A DNA stretch of 64,000 nucleotides, taken from Pseudocercospora fijiensis CIRAD86 (Eukaryota > Ascomycota > Dothideomycetes > Mycosphaerellales > Mycosphaerellaceae). The translations under genes were made by a program, and so were the position numbers. Numbering within the stretch: the first letter of the stretch is position 1; every line of letters starts with the position of its first letter. The DNA lies in assembly GCF_000340215.1 (NCBI RefSeq), contig NW_006921539.1, forward strand, positions 2,366,507 through 2,430,506. Direction: 5' to 3'. The notes beneath the pieces are model-generated. The model was not told the DNA's origin and did no database searches. It saw only the letters and a list, made by a program, of their open reading frames with translations. Positions 1 through 10,822 of the stretch are shown in pieces.

Positions 1-2
1 TT

Positions 3-179
3 ACATTCTTCACGCTTGCTGTGCTTGCAGTAGGGGCTGGAACACTGAAGAGCTCTGAGCATCCTCCAATCGAGGGATACCGGGCACCGAAACATAACAC
101 CAAATTCGAGATCGACTTCGAGCGCTGGCGCAATCGAGGCTGCGCGCAGGACATGATTGGCCTCCGGAGCTTAGCTTAG
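3..179 (+). CDS. C-terminal end of an unidentified protein (partial, runs off left edge)
   Basis: An open frame enters from the left edge and stops at TAG 177-179. The last 58 residues include a hydrophobic stretch (FTLAVLAVGAG) followed by a charged tail ending RSLA. No family is recognised. It is convergent with the small ORF that begins just to the right. The only support is an open frame with coding-like composition, so it could be chance; the upstream sequence would decide. Confidence 0.3.
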   Translation, partial: TFFTLAVLAVGAGTLKSSEHPPIEGYRAPKHNTKFEIDFERWRNRGCAQDMIGLRSLA

Positions 180-181
180 GT

Positions 182-718
182 TCACGAGCTACGAGAAAGT
201 GACTCCATAACTTGCGACACGCGCGAGGCGAAGATCCAGAATGATATCCACGAAGGTGCAGTTAGCATGAAACCTCGGAAATCAAACCACCATAGTTCCC
301 CAGATCCATGTCCAGAACGGAGTTGAAAGCAGACAGATGAGGTGAGTCCGTGAGCGCTCACTTGCATGCGCCGCGCCAGAATGATTCCATCAGGTTCCAT
401 GTGGCGAGAAACCTCGCAAACCAATCTGAGGGCCTCAGAAGCACATCCAGTACGGAGTCCAGATAAGCCCTGGAGAGCGGCTAAGATAAGTCCACGCGAG
501 TTCACCTGCCCACACAACTCCGAAATACATGACTGGGCTGAGACCTCGAGAAAGGGAATGGTGAGCACACTCACCTCACTAATCAACGAAGCCCTCTTCC
601 ATCCACTCTTCGGCTTCTCCTTCACATAACCCGGGCAATCGATCCTGAGTGGCTGATCGCCATTACCCTGCGCACGGGCCACCGCCAAAAGCAGGAGTGA
701 GGCAACTACACGAGGCAC
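182..718 (-). CDS. Small secreted cysteine-containing protein (candidate effector)
   Basis: The ATG at 718 opens a frame starting MPRVVASLLLLAVARAQG, a clean secretion signal with likely cleavage after about residue 17. The mature part has cysteines in CPGY, SCISELC and GCASEALRLVC contexts, a spacing often seen in small secreted fungal proteins. Two candidate introns lie in the frame: 574-533 (GTGAGT...CCCAG, 42 bp, multiple of three) and one starting at 361 (GTGAGC, with CTAAC inside), whose acceptor I could not place. The true C-terminus after about residue 120 is therefore uncertain. No family recognised. Secretion is inferred from the signal peptide; an effector role is only a possibility. 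Confidence 0.45.
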   Translation of the reverse strand: MPRVVASLLLLAVARAQGNGDQPLRIDCPGYVKEKPKSGWKRASLISEVSVLTIPFLEVSAQSCISELCGQVNSRGLILAALQGLSGLRTGCASEALRLVCEVSRHMEPDGIILARRMQVSAHGLTSSVCFQLRSGHGSGELWWFDFRGFMLTAPSWISFWIFASRVSQVMESLSRSS

Positions 719-771
719 TCAAATCAGCAAAAACCGTCTTCGAAGGCTAAGGTTTTCCCATTGAGTCAATT

Positions 772-3700
772 CTATCTCCAAATCTTCCAACCAGGCTTCA
801 CTTTCCCACTCGCCGTCCTCCCCAAATCCTCCAATTTTCCCTCCCGATCCCCAAGATCCACCGACTTACGCAGCTTGTTTCCACCAATGATTCCAAAATA
901 TTTCTCCACTTTCGAGGGTCTGCGCTGCGGTGGAGGGGCCTGGACGTAGCTCTCGTTATCGGAGAAGGAGCCATCTGAGAAGCCATCATCGTCATTCCTG
1001 CCGTAAGGGCCTCGATGCGGAGCAGGAGCGCTGACTCGGCGGTAGCCGGAGTCAGGATATACTGCGCCAGCTCCGGTCGGGTGATGACTCTTGAGACCTC
1101 CAGTCGATGGTTGGTTGGCCGAGCCGATAGGTGGAGAAGCGAGCGAGAGGCCTTTGTGGTAGGATTCTTGCTGTGGTTGGCCTCCTGCTCTATAGCCGAG
1201 ATTCGGATTTGCGTTCATGTTGGTGTTCTTCTCAGTGGCTGGGTCAAATTTGTCAGATTTACCAGGCGGCGGTGGTGAAGGCGTTCTGCTTCCTTCGCTA
1301 CTTCCGCGATATTCGGTATAGTTATCGGCGTCATCGTGCTGAGCTCCATCTACGTACGCCTCTCTATTACGGTTCAGACGCAGTCGGTCCATGAGTGATT
1401 TGCGATGACTCGAAAAGCGAGCAGGATTTGGATCGCCTGAGCCTTGGTATGACAAGGCAGGTACGAGGAGGCGGTATGGGACAGTAACGCCGGAAGGATC
1501 GTGCTGGTTGACTTCCATACAGAGCGAAATATCGAGGCCGCCTTCCAGATCAATGTGGCCGAAATCAGCGTCTACAGTGCCATCGGTGTGCCCAGCAGCC
1601 TTTGAAGCGCGCCGAGCGTCCTTTTCTGAGAAGTTGGTAGGACGTCTTCTGAACGTCGGTCGCTCGAATTCTGGGTTCTGAGGAGAGCTTCCGGAAAAGT
1701 GACTCGAGGGCGCGGCGGCACGATCTGTAGCGGAGAGGCTGTTCGCTCGCTGTATAGTGGAGCTCGGTCTTCGATCATCTTCATTGACAGGGCGTATCTG
1801 ATCTGGAGCAAGGCTGATTGGTGGTGGTCCTTTCTTAGAGGAGCCGCTCAGCCTACGGACCAGATTCATAGGGCCGCGAGTGAGGCTCATCGTCCGATTC
1901 ATGCTTCCAGGCGGGAAGCGACGATCCTTGGGCTTCTCCTCATCTTGGCCATCGAAGTACTGTGCAGGACGCTGGTCCTGAGTATGCTGGGGTAAAGGCG
2001 TACCGGGTGGAGTCGATCCTGGCAGGTATTCGCTGATTATGCAGAAATTTCTTCTTGGCAAGAGGTGGTTATTGTTGCGCTTGCTTCCATCGACATCGTG
2101 GCTGAACATCGGAATCATGTTTTCGTCAGTTTCCTCGTCAAGGTGGTGGATCTTATTGCGCTTGTTCAAAACATCTGCCATCATTGTCGGAGGAGGAGTG
2201 TTGACGATTGCGCTGGAAATGACGTTTGGCATGTACCTGCGGAAGGAGCGTCAGTAAAGTGTCGCTTTTGAAGTGAGTGCCGAGTCGAGGTGCGGCACGA
2301 TACATGCGATGCGAAGCACTTGTCTTGCGACGGAGGCAAATCAACACGAGCGGCTGGCTTACCTATGGTCTTTGTCCTTGGCAATGCCTAATTTCTGGTT
2401 TGAGAAGAACTGGCCAACAGCACCAAGGTGGACATCACCGCCTAGAATGGTGACGCGGACGCTCTTCTCGGCAGCCAGATCTTGTAATTCCTGGATGAAC
2501 CAGTTCCGTTCTTGCTTGTGATGCTTGGCGGTCCAGTGATCGTCCAGATCATCGAGAATCTCTACACCGCCATCAAACTTGTTGACAAACCCTCCTAGCG
2601 CTCCAGTCCTGCCGATCGCCTTTATTGGGTCCATCATTCGAGACGTAAGCATGTTCTCGAGGAAGTTCAACCGCGGGTATGCAATCGGTACTCCAAGAAG
2701 CACGACCAGGTGTTTCGTCTCGCCTTTGACAAGCTCTGCTCGAAGCCGGTCGAAGACTATGTCGTATGTCTCTTGGCTCAGAATCTCATCTCGCATACGC
2801 TCGGTTCGACAGTCCAGTCCCAGAAAGGTGATATTTCGACCTAGAGACATGATCAGACTGCGGCTGCGTTCCTGTATGTATGGACCGGGGCTTGTGCCAA
2901 GCAACCACGATGGCTCATCTCGCTCAGTTTCTGCAGGAACAGACTGGTGCTGGAAGAGCATGTAGTACTTGAATGCGATGGCGCCCAGACCAGAGAATAC
3001 TCTGGTGCTCATGAACGAATGCGGGTAGCTGCCATAGCCGTCAATGATGTCGTGGTCGTCCCAGATATTGACCATTGGTATCTGTGAGTTTGCCATGCCT
3101 AGAGAGGAGAAATCATTAGTATACGCATGAATCACTACAAAAGCAGAAGCTGGAGTGACCGGGAGATTGCGGTTCGCGACGTGACGTGCGCGGCGCACCT
3201 GCTGCGGCGGAGTCGGATGAGGTGAGGTGAGGCGAGCGAGCAAAACCTTCAGTCGCTCCAAAAGCCAACGCTGGATTGAAAGGACCGCCTGCGATTCGCA
3301 ACGCGTGGAAATCGTTGCTTCACGGAGCTGAACAGAGCTGCACATACCGAAGAAACCCTGACTAAACCACATTGCATATCTATGTAAGTAAAACTCCTCA
3401 AGCTCATCCTGCATCTCGACTGTGAAATCTGCTTCGTGCCTGGAGAGCAAATGTTAGCGTGACTCCAAATTGTGAAGCAAAGCCGAGCATGCTGTCTGCG
3501 ACCCAGAGCGCAGGGCATGCGGTCAATCGCAGAATTGCTCACTTACTTTGCTTGCGGATTCTTGATATGCAAATACTCCTTGAACAGCGTAGTCTGATGC
3601 ATCGCAGCGTCGTTGTAAATTTGGTCGCCTCCTCCTATCATGACGTGGAAGGGCTTCGATTGGTGGCGGTTCAGAACGTCTCTCCATAGCGGGTCAGGAC

Positions 3701-5999
3701 CAGAGAATTTGTTGCTATCGACTGTGTAGGAGAAGCCGTTGCAGGAGTGGAACATGATGTTCATCGTCTCTCCTCGAGCAGGAACCCAGAAGCCAATGGC
3801 AGGGCCTTTATTGACGCGATACGCTACCCGGCTTTGACGGCTGGTGAGTTCGATCTCGACATTGAATCGCCAGAACGTGTAGCCGCGCTCTGAATGAAGC
3901 CGTATGGCTCTCGTCTCTCGGTATCGTCCAGCCTTTTCGCCATCTCGACTCTTAATTCGCGTCTTATCCTGAAAAGTGATGTGCTGGGTCTGCCTGCCAT
4001 CGGGCCCGATGCTGGTCTGAGGTCCTAAAATTGGCGTGCGCGATGCTGAGTAGAGACCATGATTGTTTTCTTCGCGTGACAGATCAACGTCGCCATCGAT
4101 CTCAGCTACAGGACGCACATAGAGAGCTCGACCAGTCCTGGAGAGTTTGACTTGTCCTGCCACAGGATCTTCAAACTCGGGCGGAAGTTCGTGTCCTGAG
4201 TGCAGCAAATGCTGGGGAGGGGTTTGTTGTAGGTCCATTGGCTGAGCGAACAGACGCAGTGTGGGCGGCGACTGCAGATCTGACTGGTCGTCTTCGGTCA
4301 CAATCATGATACTGCCGCGCCAGACTTCTCGTTCGCGTGCTGTGCTTGGTCTCGAGCTTCCTGTCCGGGTCTGTACTGTCTCGCGATTGATGCCGTTGTA
4401 TCGCAGCAGAGGTCCGCATTTCAAGAACAATCGCGGTTGGAAGCCATTCGCCGTTTCCTCATATGGTCCATCCCATTGGCTCAAACTGGGGGTCGCACGT
4501 TTGGAGCTCGAGGAAGAGCGACGCGGCTTCTCCCACCAAGCATCTTTGGGATCTTTGGCCCCGGCGGAGGCGGACTCGAGGTCCATGTCCTCCGCCGTGA
4601 GCCTTGCCGCTCGAGCTTGCCTCCACTCTTCGAGCGGGCGAGAACCGAGCTCGTACGCTCGGTGTTCGTGGGAGCGGTGGAAGGGGTTTACGTGAAGATG
4701 GTGCTTTTTCACCTCGGGAGGTGCTGTGCGCTTCTGAAATTCTTCGGGAGCAACGCGCTTCTCAAGTATTTGTGTGGGTTTATTTCCGGTTGGATGTGTG
4801 GAGTCGCTGATGTTAGGTGATATGGGGCTCACCGGTGATGGCTGCCCTTGAGGGTGACTCTTTCGGCGCTCGTACGCAGCTTTCCCTGGCTCAGCTGCAC
4901 CACGGTGATCCGAAATCATCGGCGCTGCCGCAGCGGCTGCTGCTCCTCCCGCGAAGCCAGCGTCTCTCGCTCGATACTTGCGACTCCCGGAGCGACCGAG
5001 ATCTGTGGAGGCGCGTGGCGCCTGCGCGGCTTCAGGCGGTCTCACATTTTCAGAGCGCCTATCATATGCTCTCGACTGATTTGCAATTGGTGGAGGTGGT
5101 TGGTGGACTTTAGGAGTCGTTGGAGATGATTCTGTTTTCAGAGCATCGCTTGCTTGTCGAAATGGCTGTGCTGCGTTCTCTGCTTGATCTGCGGGCACAC
5201 TTCGAGATGCTGTTGTCTGGCTGTGACTCGGCGCCACGGGATCGCTGACCACTCTGCCCTTCTCAGTGCGCAGGGAGGCATGATGTCTGCTGGGGTCGCT
5301 TTCCCGTGTCTGTCCTGATAGGCTACGCTGACGGACTCTCTCCTCTGCCTGCGCGACTCTTGCTCTCTTCTCTTCTTTACTCCAAGTCTCCAAGCTCTGT
5401 AGAGGACTGCGATCGGGGACACTGCCTCTGCGAATGGCCTCAGATATATTGCTCGCGTTACTTGGCTGTCTGGCCTTGACGCTCTGCTTTCTTTGGGATT
5501 GACCCTGGGTCTGGCTTTGCTTCTGGCTCTGTGGCTGGGGTATGGTCCTTGGAGACATTGGATCGGGACTCCAGGCTGTAGATCTGATATTGTTCGGCAC
5601 GTAGTCGGGATCGACTGTGAGCGGCTTCGGATGGGTTGCGCCTGGCGCGGGTGCGCTAGTGCTGTTGACATGTTGTGTGCGGGCAAAATGGTCACTCGTG
5701 GCATCGAGAGTATTGCTCCTTCCTTTTCTGCTCTTGCCGGCGCCTGCCTCTGGATTGGGTATGCCACTGCGATCGGAGAAGGAACGGCGTGCATCTTGCT
5801 TTTGCGACTGCGACTGCGATTGCGATTGCGATTGCGATGCGCGAGGTGGAGGCTGATAGTACTGATGCGGAGGTTGCGGAGAGATGTGTGGTTGATATGG
5901 ACCGGCAGCAGCAATGTGTGCTTGCGGTAATGGGACTTGCTCATAGAAGCCTGTGTCTGGATTGCGCGTCCACAGACCGGATTGGCGTCGGTCTGACAT
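772..5999 (-). CDS. PhoD-like metallophosphohydrolase, large fungal form
   Basis: Four exons (5999-3547, 3439-3348, 3098-2363, 2236-772) join into 1581 codons plus stop. All three introns are GT-AG, and the joins restore conserved text (NPQA-KHEADF, FFG-MANSQ, KDKDHR-YMPN). The first ~500 residues are low complexity, with an SQ-repeat tract coded near 5780-5835. The catalytic region follows: FHVMIGGGDQIYND, VNIWDDHDIIDGYGSYPHSF and ILGGDVHLGAVGQF supply the Asp/Asn/His metal ligands of PhoD-type phosphatases. After it come HLLPRRNFCIISEYLPGSTPPG and a disordered tail. This arrangement is typical of the long fungal PhoD proteins, usually annotated as hydrolases of unknown substrate; phosphodiesterase or phosphatase activity is inferred. 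The start was set at MSDRRQSGLWTRNPDTGFYE; an upstream in-frame ATG at 6068 adds 23 unlikely residues. It is divergent from the Kex2 gene. Confidence 0.9.
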
Positions 6000-6886
6000 G
6001 TTGATACGGTCGTCGATTGTCTGCGAGATCGAGTGTGCAGCTCGCGGGTAATGGGCAGACCAGATCATTCGTCAAAGTGAGGCGTCCAAGTGGCTAGAAT
6101 ATATGCGCGCTTAAAGCTGCATTGCATGCTGCGTCAGATATGCCAAGTCGCGGAAGCTGCGCGCGGGATGCTACAAGACATTACAACGAAGAGAACAATG
6201 CTGAACGGCGGCAGAAGGAATTTGAAGTCTTTACAGACTTCTGCGTGCGCGGTGGCTGGCAATGGTGATGACCACTGAACACCGACCACCAAGCTCGTCA
6301 AGCACCTGCATCTGCATCGGCACACGTGGTGTCGCCAGCCAGCTTCACAATGCTTTTGTCTCGGGGCGTAACTTGCATGGAAGACATGCTCCGTATCAAC
6401 TCGCTCACGTGAAAGTGGACTTGACCTCGGATTCCGGTGCCAAAGCGAAGAGAAAAATCATGTTCGGTGCTTCTGCCAATGATTATATAATCCTGGAGTC
6501 TCCACATCACAGCTCGCTTTGTCCCTGCTTCCCGCTTCTGACCAATCGGGACCCCAGAGTCGGGCCGGTCGATCCCTTGCCGAGTCAAGTGCTTGTGGTG
6601 CTATTCGCTCGCCTATTCGACTCCGTTTCCACTCACCACCTGCACTCTCCACTGCTTTGAGTGTTTCTTCCCACAGACCGACAACCATCCAATTCTCTAC
6701 GAGCCGACCACACCTCTCGAATCGACCAAACGCCTCTCCACATCCTGGCGTTGGTAATGACAACGCCTATATGAGATTGCCCATCGACGCCATCCACCGC
6801 CGCCGCCGCCCTTCTACCCCCAATCGCCGCATGCCGGCATTCCTTCTCTTCCGAAGCATCGCATACCGACACCTCTCCTCGCCGCT
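6000..6886. promoter_or_regulatory. Divergent intergenic region between PhoD-like and Kex2 genes
   Basis: About 0.9 kb separates two divergent starts and should hold both promoters. I see short pyrimidine-rich stretches just upstream of the Kex2 start (for example 6785-6815), a common fungal promoter feature. No supportable gene lies here; the small ORFs on both strands have no domain signals. Confidence 0.5.
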
Positions 6887-9508
6887 ATGAGGTTGCCGAT
6901 ACTACTGCCTCTGCTTGCAGCTTCAGCAGCATGTGCCATATCTACCCATTCTCCCCGCCGAATCCGCAATTACGATGCCCACGATTATTACGTCGTCGAG
7001 CTTCCTGCTCACATCAGTGTCCAGGCTGCTGCCCAAGACTTAGGCTTGCATTACGATGGTCCGCTGGCTGGCCTGGATCATCACCACATCTTTCGCACTG
7101 ACGACGTGCAGCACGGCTACGACCATATCAAATCAGTGAAAGAGGATCTCAAAAGGAGGAGGAGAAAACGAGAGCTTGGCGCAGACAAGGAGCATGTCCT
7201 GGACCACAGGCTACTAGCACAAAAGCAAGAGTTACACAAGCGCTTCCCCTTGGTCAAACGAGGTGCTATACCAGCTCCGCCTCCAATCCGAGTGAGCACA
7301 GAATTCCACTCCGAACTTGATGCTGTGCCCGAACTTTTCGAGGAAAACAAGAGAATTGCCTCAAACCTGAGCATAAATGATCCTACCTTTCTCGAACAAT
7401 GGCACCTGTATAACCACGTCCAGCCCGGCCATCATATCAATGTTTCCGGTGTTTGGGAGCAGGGCATCAAGGGGAAAGGCAGCACCGTTTGCATCGTCGA
7501 CGATGGCTTGGACTTCGATAGCGATGATCTGAAGGACAATTATTGCGCCGAGTGCAGTTGGGACTACAATGATCCCGGTCCAGACCCCAAACCGCGACTA
7601 GATGACGACCGCCATGGCACACGATGTGCAGGAGAGGTTGCCGCTGTGCGAAACGATGTCTGTGGTGTTGGCGTCGCATACGAGGCGAGAGTTGGAGGAG
7701 TCCGCATCCTGTCCAAAGTCATCTCGGATATTGACGAAGCTGAGGCCATGACTTACGCCAACCAGCAGACCCAGATCTACTCGTGCTCGTGGGGACCGCC
7801 AGACGACGGCAAAGCAATGGAAGCACCGGGCATTCTCATCCGAAGAGCCATGCTCAAAGGCATTCAGCAAGGTCGCGCCGGTCTTGGCAGTATTTTTGTC
7901 TTTGCCATTGGCAATGGAGCTGCCCACGACGACAATTGCAACTTCGATGGCTACACCAACAGCATCTATTCCGTGAGCGTCGGAGGCATCGATCGCAAAG
8001 GCCTACATCCCTACTACAGCGAGGCATGTTCCGCACAGCTGGTCGTGACCTACTCCAGTGGCTCCTCCGATGCTATCCACACTACCGATGTTGGACAAAA
8101 CTCGTGCTATACTAATCATGGCGGAACTTCGGCCGCCGGCCCATTGGTGGCTGGCATCTATGCTCTCATGCTCGAGATCAACCCGAAACTCACTTGGCGA
8201 GACATTCAGTGGCTGACAGTCATAACCGCCGTGAAACTCGAGGACCAGCCCAGCGACTACCAGATGAATAAGGCCATGAACAAGGACTTCTCCCATCAAT
8301 TCGGTTACGGCAAGGCTGACGCTTGGGCCATGGTGGAGGCTGCCAAGACCTGGAAGAACGTCAAACCTCAGGCCTGGTATTACAGCCCGTGGCAGCACGT
8401 GAACCACGACATTCCGCAAGGAGATAAGGGCCTGGCTTCGACCTTCGACGTGACAGAGGACATGCTCAAGGAGGCGAATCTGGCGCGTATTGAACACGTA
8501 ACCATCACCATGAATGTCGAACATACTCGTCGTGGTGACCTGTCTGTAGATCTCATATCGCCAACCGGAATGGTGTCGCAGTTGTCCACAGCTCGCCGCG
8601 GCGATGAGGCGAATGTAGGATATGTCGATTGGACGTTCATGTCTGTTGCTCACTGGGGAGAGTCTGGTGTCGGCACTTGGGCGGTCATAGTCAAAGACAC
8701 CAAGGTCAATGAACACAGCGGGAAGTTCACGGATTGGCATATGAAGCTGTGGGGTGAGGCAATTGATGGCAAAAACCAACCACTCTTGCCATTGCCCACG
8801 GATCGCGATGACGACGATCATGACCTGGTCCTTCCGACCCAGACAGCCACCGTTCACACCACAACTGTCGCCGTGCCGACCGAGACCGGAACCCCGGCAG
8901 GCAATCCGGAAGACCACCCAGAACGTCCGGTCAAGCCAACAGCAACACCTACACTTGAGCCTATTCCCCCAATCCCGACCCCAGACAAGGGTGACGGCAA
9001 GGCAGAAGATCTATCAGATATCATGCCTCCGACTGCCACCGACACATCCAATCTCCTCCCACATCCCTTCCCAACCTTCGGCGTCTCCAAAAAGACCCAG
9101 ACTTGGATCTACGGCTCCATCGCCCTCATCCTCATCTTCCTCACCGGCCTCTTTAGCTGGATGCTCTGGCAGAAACGCAAGAAGCAGAGATGGGGACGAA
9201 CCGACTACGACTTCGAAATGGTTGATCGCGACGATGCCGACGAGTCGGCTCCTCTCGCTAGCAGCGGCTATGCGAATGGCGGAACTGGCACGCGCAAGAA
9301 GCGCGGCAATGATCTCTACAATGCGTTTGCGGAAGGTAGTGAGGATGAAGCTGAGGCTTTTGAACTGGGAAGCGATGATGATGAAGACGACGGTGTAGAG
9401 AGTCCGAGCGAAGGTAGCAGTAGAGATGCTGGACGAGGTGAGATGACTGGCCGGCATGGAAGATATCGCGATGAAGAGCCGAAGAGAGAAGGACTCAATG
9501 TCGATTGA
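6887..9508 (+). CDS. kex2: Kexin-type proprotein convertase (Kex2/KexB)
   Basis: Single-exon gene of 873 residues. It encodes the late-Golgi serine endoprotease that cuts secretory precursors after Lys-Arg. Visible in order: signal peptide (1-17), propeptide ending in VKR (residues 123-125, probable autocleavage), and the subtilase domain with Asp205 (IVDDGLDF), His243 (DRHGTRCAGE), oxyanion Asn343 (AIGNGA) and Ser415 (NHGGTSAAGP). Next are a P-domain (about 490-635), a Pro/Thr-rich stalk, one TM helix at about 740-762 and an acidic cytoplasmic tail of about 111 residues suited to Golgi retrieval. Length and architecture match filamentous-fungal kexins. The ATG lies directly before the signal peptide. 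A likely substrate class is encoded nearby: MSB2 at 20.3-23.2 kb has a KR site soon after its signal peptide. Confidence 0.97.
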   Translation: MRLPILLPLLAASAACAISTHSPRRIRNYDAHDYYVVELPAHISVQAAAQDLGLHYDGPLAGLDHHHIFRTDDVQHGYDHIKSVKEDLKRRRRKRELGADKEHVLDHRLLAQKQELHKRFPLVKRGAIPAPPPIRVSTEFHSELDAVPELFEENKRIASNLSINDPTFLEQWHLYNHVQPGHHINVSGVWEQGIKGKGSTVCIVDDGLDFDSDDLKDNYCAECSWDYNDPGPDPKPRLDDDRHGTRCAGEVAAVRNDVCGVGVAYEARVGGVRILSKVISDIDEAEAMTYANQQTQIYSCSWGPPDDGKAMEAPGILIRRAMLKGIQQGRAGLGSIFVFAIGNGAAHDDNCNFDGYTNSIYSVSVGGIDRKGLHPYYSEACSAQLVVTYSSGSSDAIHTTDVGQNSCYTNHGGTSAAGPLVAGIYALMLEINPKLTWRDIQWLTVITAVKLEDQPSDYQMNKAMNKDFSHQFGYGKADAWAMVEAAKTWKNVKPQAWYYSPWQHVNHDIPQGDKGLASTFDVTEDMLKEANLARIEHVTITMNVEHTRRGDLSVDLISPTGMVSQLSTARRGDEANVGYVDWTFMSVAHWGESGVGTWAVIVKDTKVNEHSGKFTDWHMKLWGEAIDGKNQPLLPLPTDRDDDDHDLVLPTQTATVHTTTVAVPTETGTPAGNPEDHPERPVKPTATPTLEPIPPIPTPDKGDGKAEDLSDIMPPTATDTSNLLPHPFPTFGVSKKTQTWIYGSIALILIFLTGLFSWMLWQKRKKQRWGRTDYDFEMVDRDDADESAPLASSGYANGGTGTRKKRGNDLYNAFAEGSEDEAEAFELGSDDDEDDGVESPSEGSSRDAGRGEMTGRHGRYRDEEPKREGLNVD

Positions 9509-10038
9509 GTCTGAGGGCGGAATGCATTGTTTGGGCTTGTGAGCACTGGCTAGGCGCACATCAGTCTCAACTTTCGAGTTGAGAAATTCGGAGCATTTCC
9601 AATTCCTGAAGCTTGATCACACATTTCACACTGTGTTACCTGCCGTGCCACACACCATCTTCTCGTCCAGCGCTACTACCATTCATAACGTAACTGAAGT
9701 GTGGGCATGCAGAGAGGACCAATCATCGACATTGCTCCGAGTGAGAGTCATCCAACGAGTTGGGATATAACTGCCAATGAAACCCGCCCAAGTCGCCTGC
9801 TGCCGAATTTCAAGGCCAAAATTTACATATTGCGTTGAGCAGAGAAGAGGAAGGCGGCGGATCGGTCAAATCATACTTTCGTTCGAAAGTGCAGCAGATA
9901 AAATTATGTTTGATAATTTCATATTTGAGATCGGAGCTGGGCACCCACCCACACATTGTGAGCTTTGCCGCGTGCATTGGAGAGATCTTCGTGCCGCGCA
10001 CTGTCAGATCGCCCGCGTCAGAGGCGTACGAAGCATCA
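9509..10038. other. Intergenic region between convergent genes
   Basis: About 0.5 kb between the ends of the Kex2 gene (+) and the VOC-family gene (-). It should contain both 3' UTRs. No coding signal or RNA gene seen. Confidence 0.5.
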
Positions 10039-10525
10039 TCAGTCCGTATCCGCGCTCGCCCAGATATTCTTTCTACTGGGCTCGCGATAAACGACTTCGA
10101 AATTGATACCCAAAATCGGGTCTCGGACAAAAGCGCCGTAGTATCCAGGATGATACTCAGGTCGAGGTCCCGGCTTGCCATTATCTTCTCCGCCGGCTTT
10201 CACCGCAGTCTCGTGCCATTGATGGACTTTTTCAACGGCTGTGCGCGTCAGTGACCGAGATATTGGGTTTCAACAGGTCTTACTGACATTCTACGGTGAA
10301 GGCGATGTGCTGTTTCCTCCATTGCTGGATTTGGTAGTCCGAGGCTTGAGTCGACGGATCACTCCAGATCCAGAGGTAAGGGCGATCTTCTCCTAAGCCG
10401 ACGACGTGAGGAAGTGGTCGCAGAATTTCTTGGAAGTTGAAGAGAGAGTTGGAGGTTACAAGCCATGCGACTATTTCCTCTAATTTGTCTTCCGGGACAA
10501 TGATGCAGAAGTGGTCGAGAGGCAT
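10039..10525 (-). CDS. VOC-family (glyoxalase/bleomycin-resistance/dioxygenase fold) protein
   Basis: Two exons (10525-10288, 10238-10039) give 145 residues. The 49-bp intron starts GTCAGT, has a CTGAC branch site and ends CACAG. The protein opens MPLDHFCIIVPEDKLEEIVAW, the first beta-alpha unit of the VOC fold. It continues through PYLWIWS and QHIAFTVE, and exon 2 encodes HQWHETAVKAGGEDNG, PGYYGAFVRDP and INFEVVYRE. This is the standard pattern of fungal glyoxalase/extradiol-dioxygenase-like proteins, which bind a divalent metal; the substrate cannot be told. The open frame extends 30 codons upstream to 10615, but the Met at 10525 sits exactly where the family starts. Confidence 0.85.
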
Positions 10526-10822
10526 TGCGAGTATTGGGAAACGTTTTCCTTTTTCAAAAATGACGTTTCCTAGCACTTGATCGTAAGAGACGTACTTAGA
10601 GGGCATTTGTACCATGCTTCAGCTCGCGTTCGCTCGAGCTCCGCTCAGCCACGAGCCTTGGCCTCAGGTTTCATTGGCGCCAAATCAGGCAGCAGTGCAC
10701 GTGTGCCCACCTCACGCGTCAAGTAGACATCTCAGGTGAGTAGTGTGGACCATGGGAGATTTGACGCCTGTCGAGCAAGCGCGACGGTTATGGTGACTAC
10801 GAGGTCGATAGCCTTAATTGCC

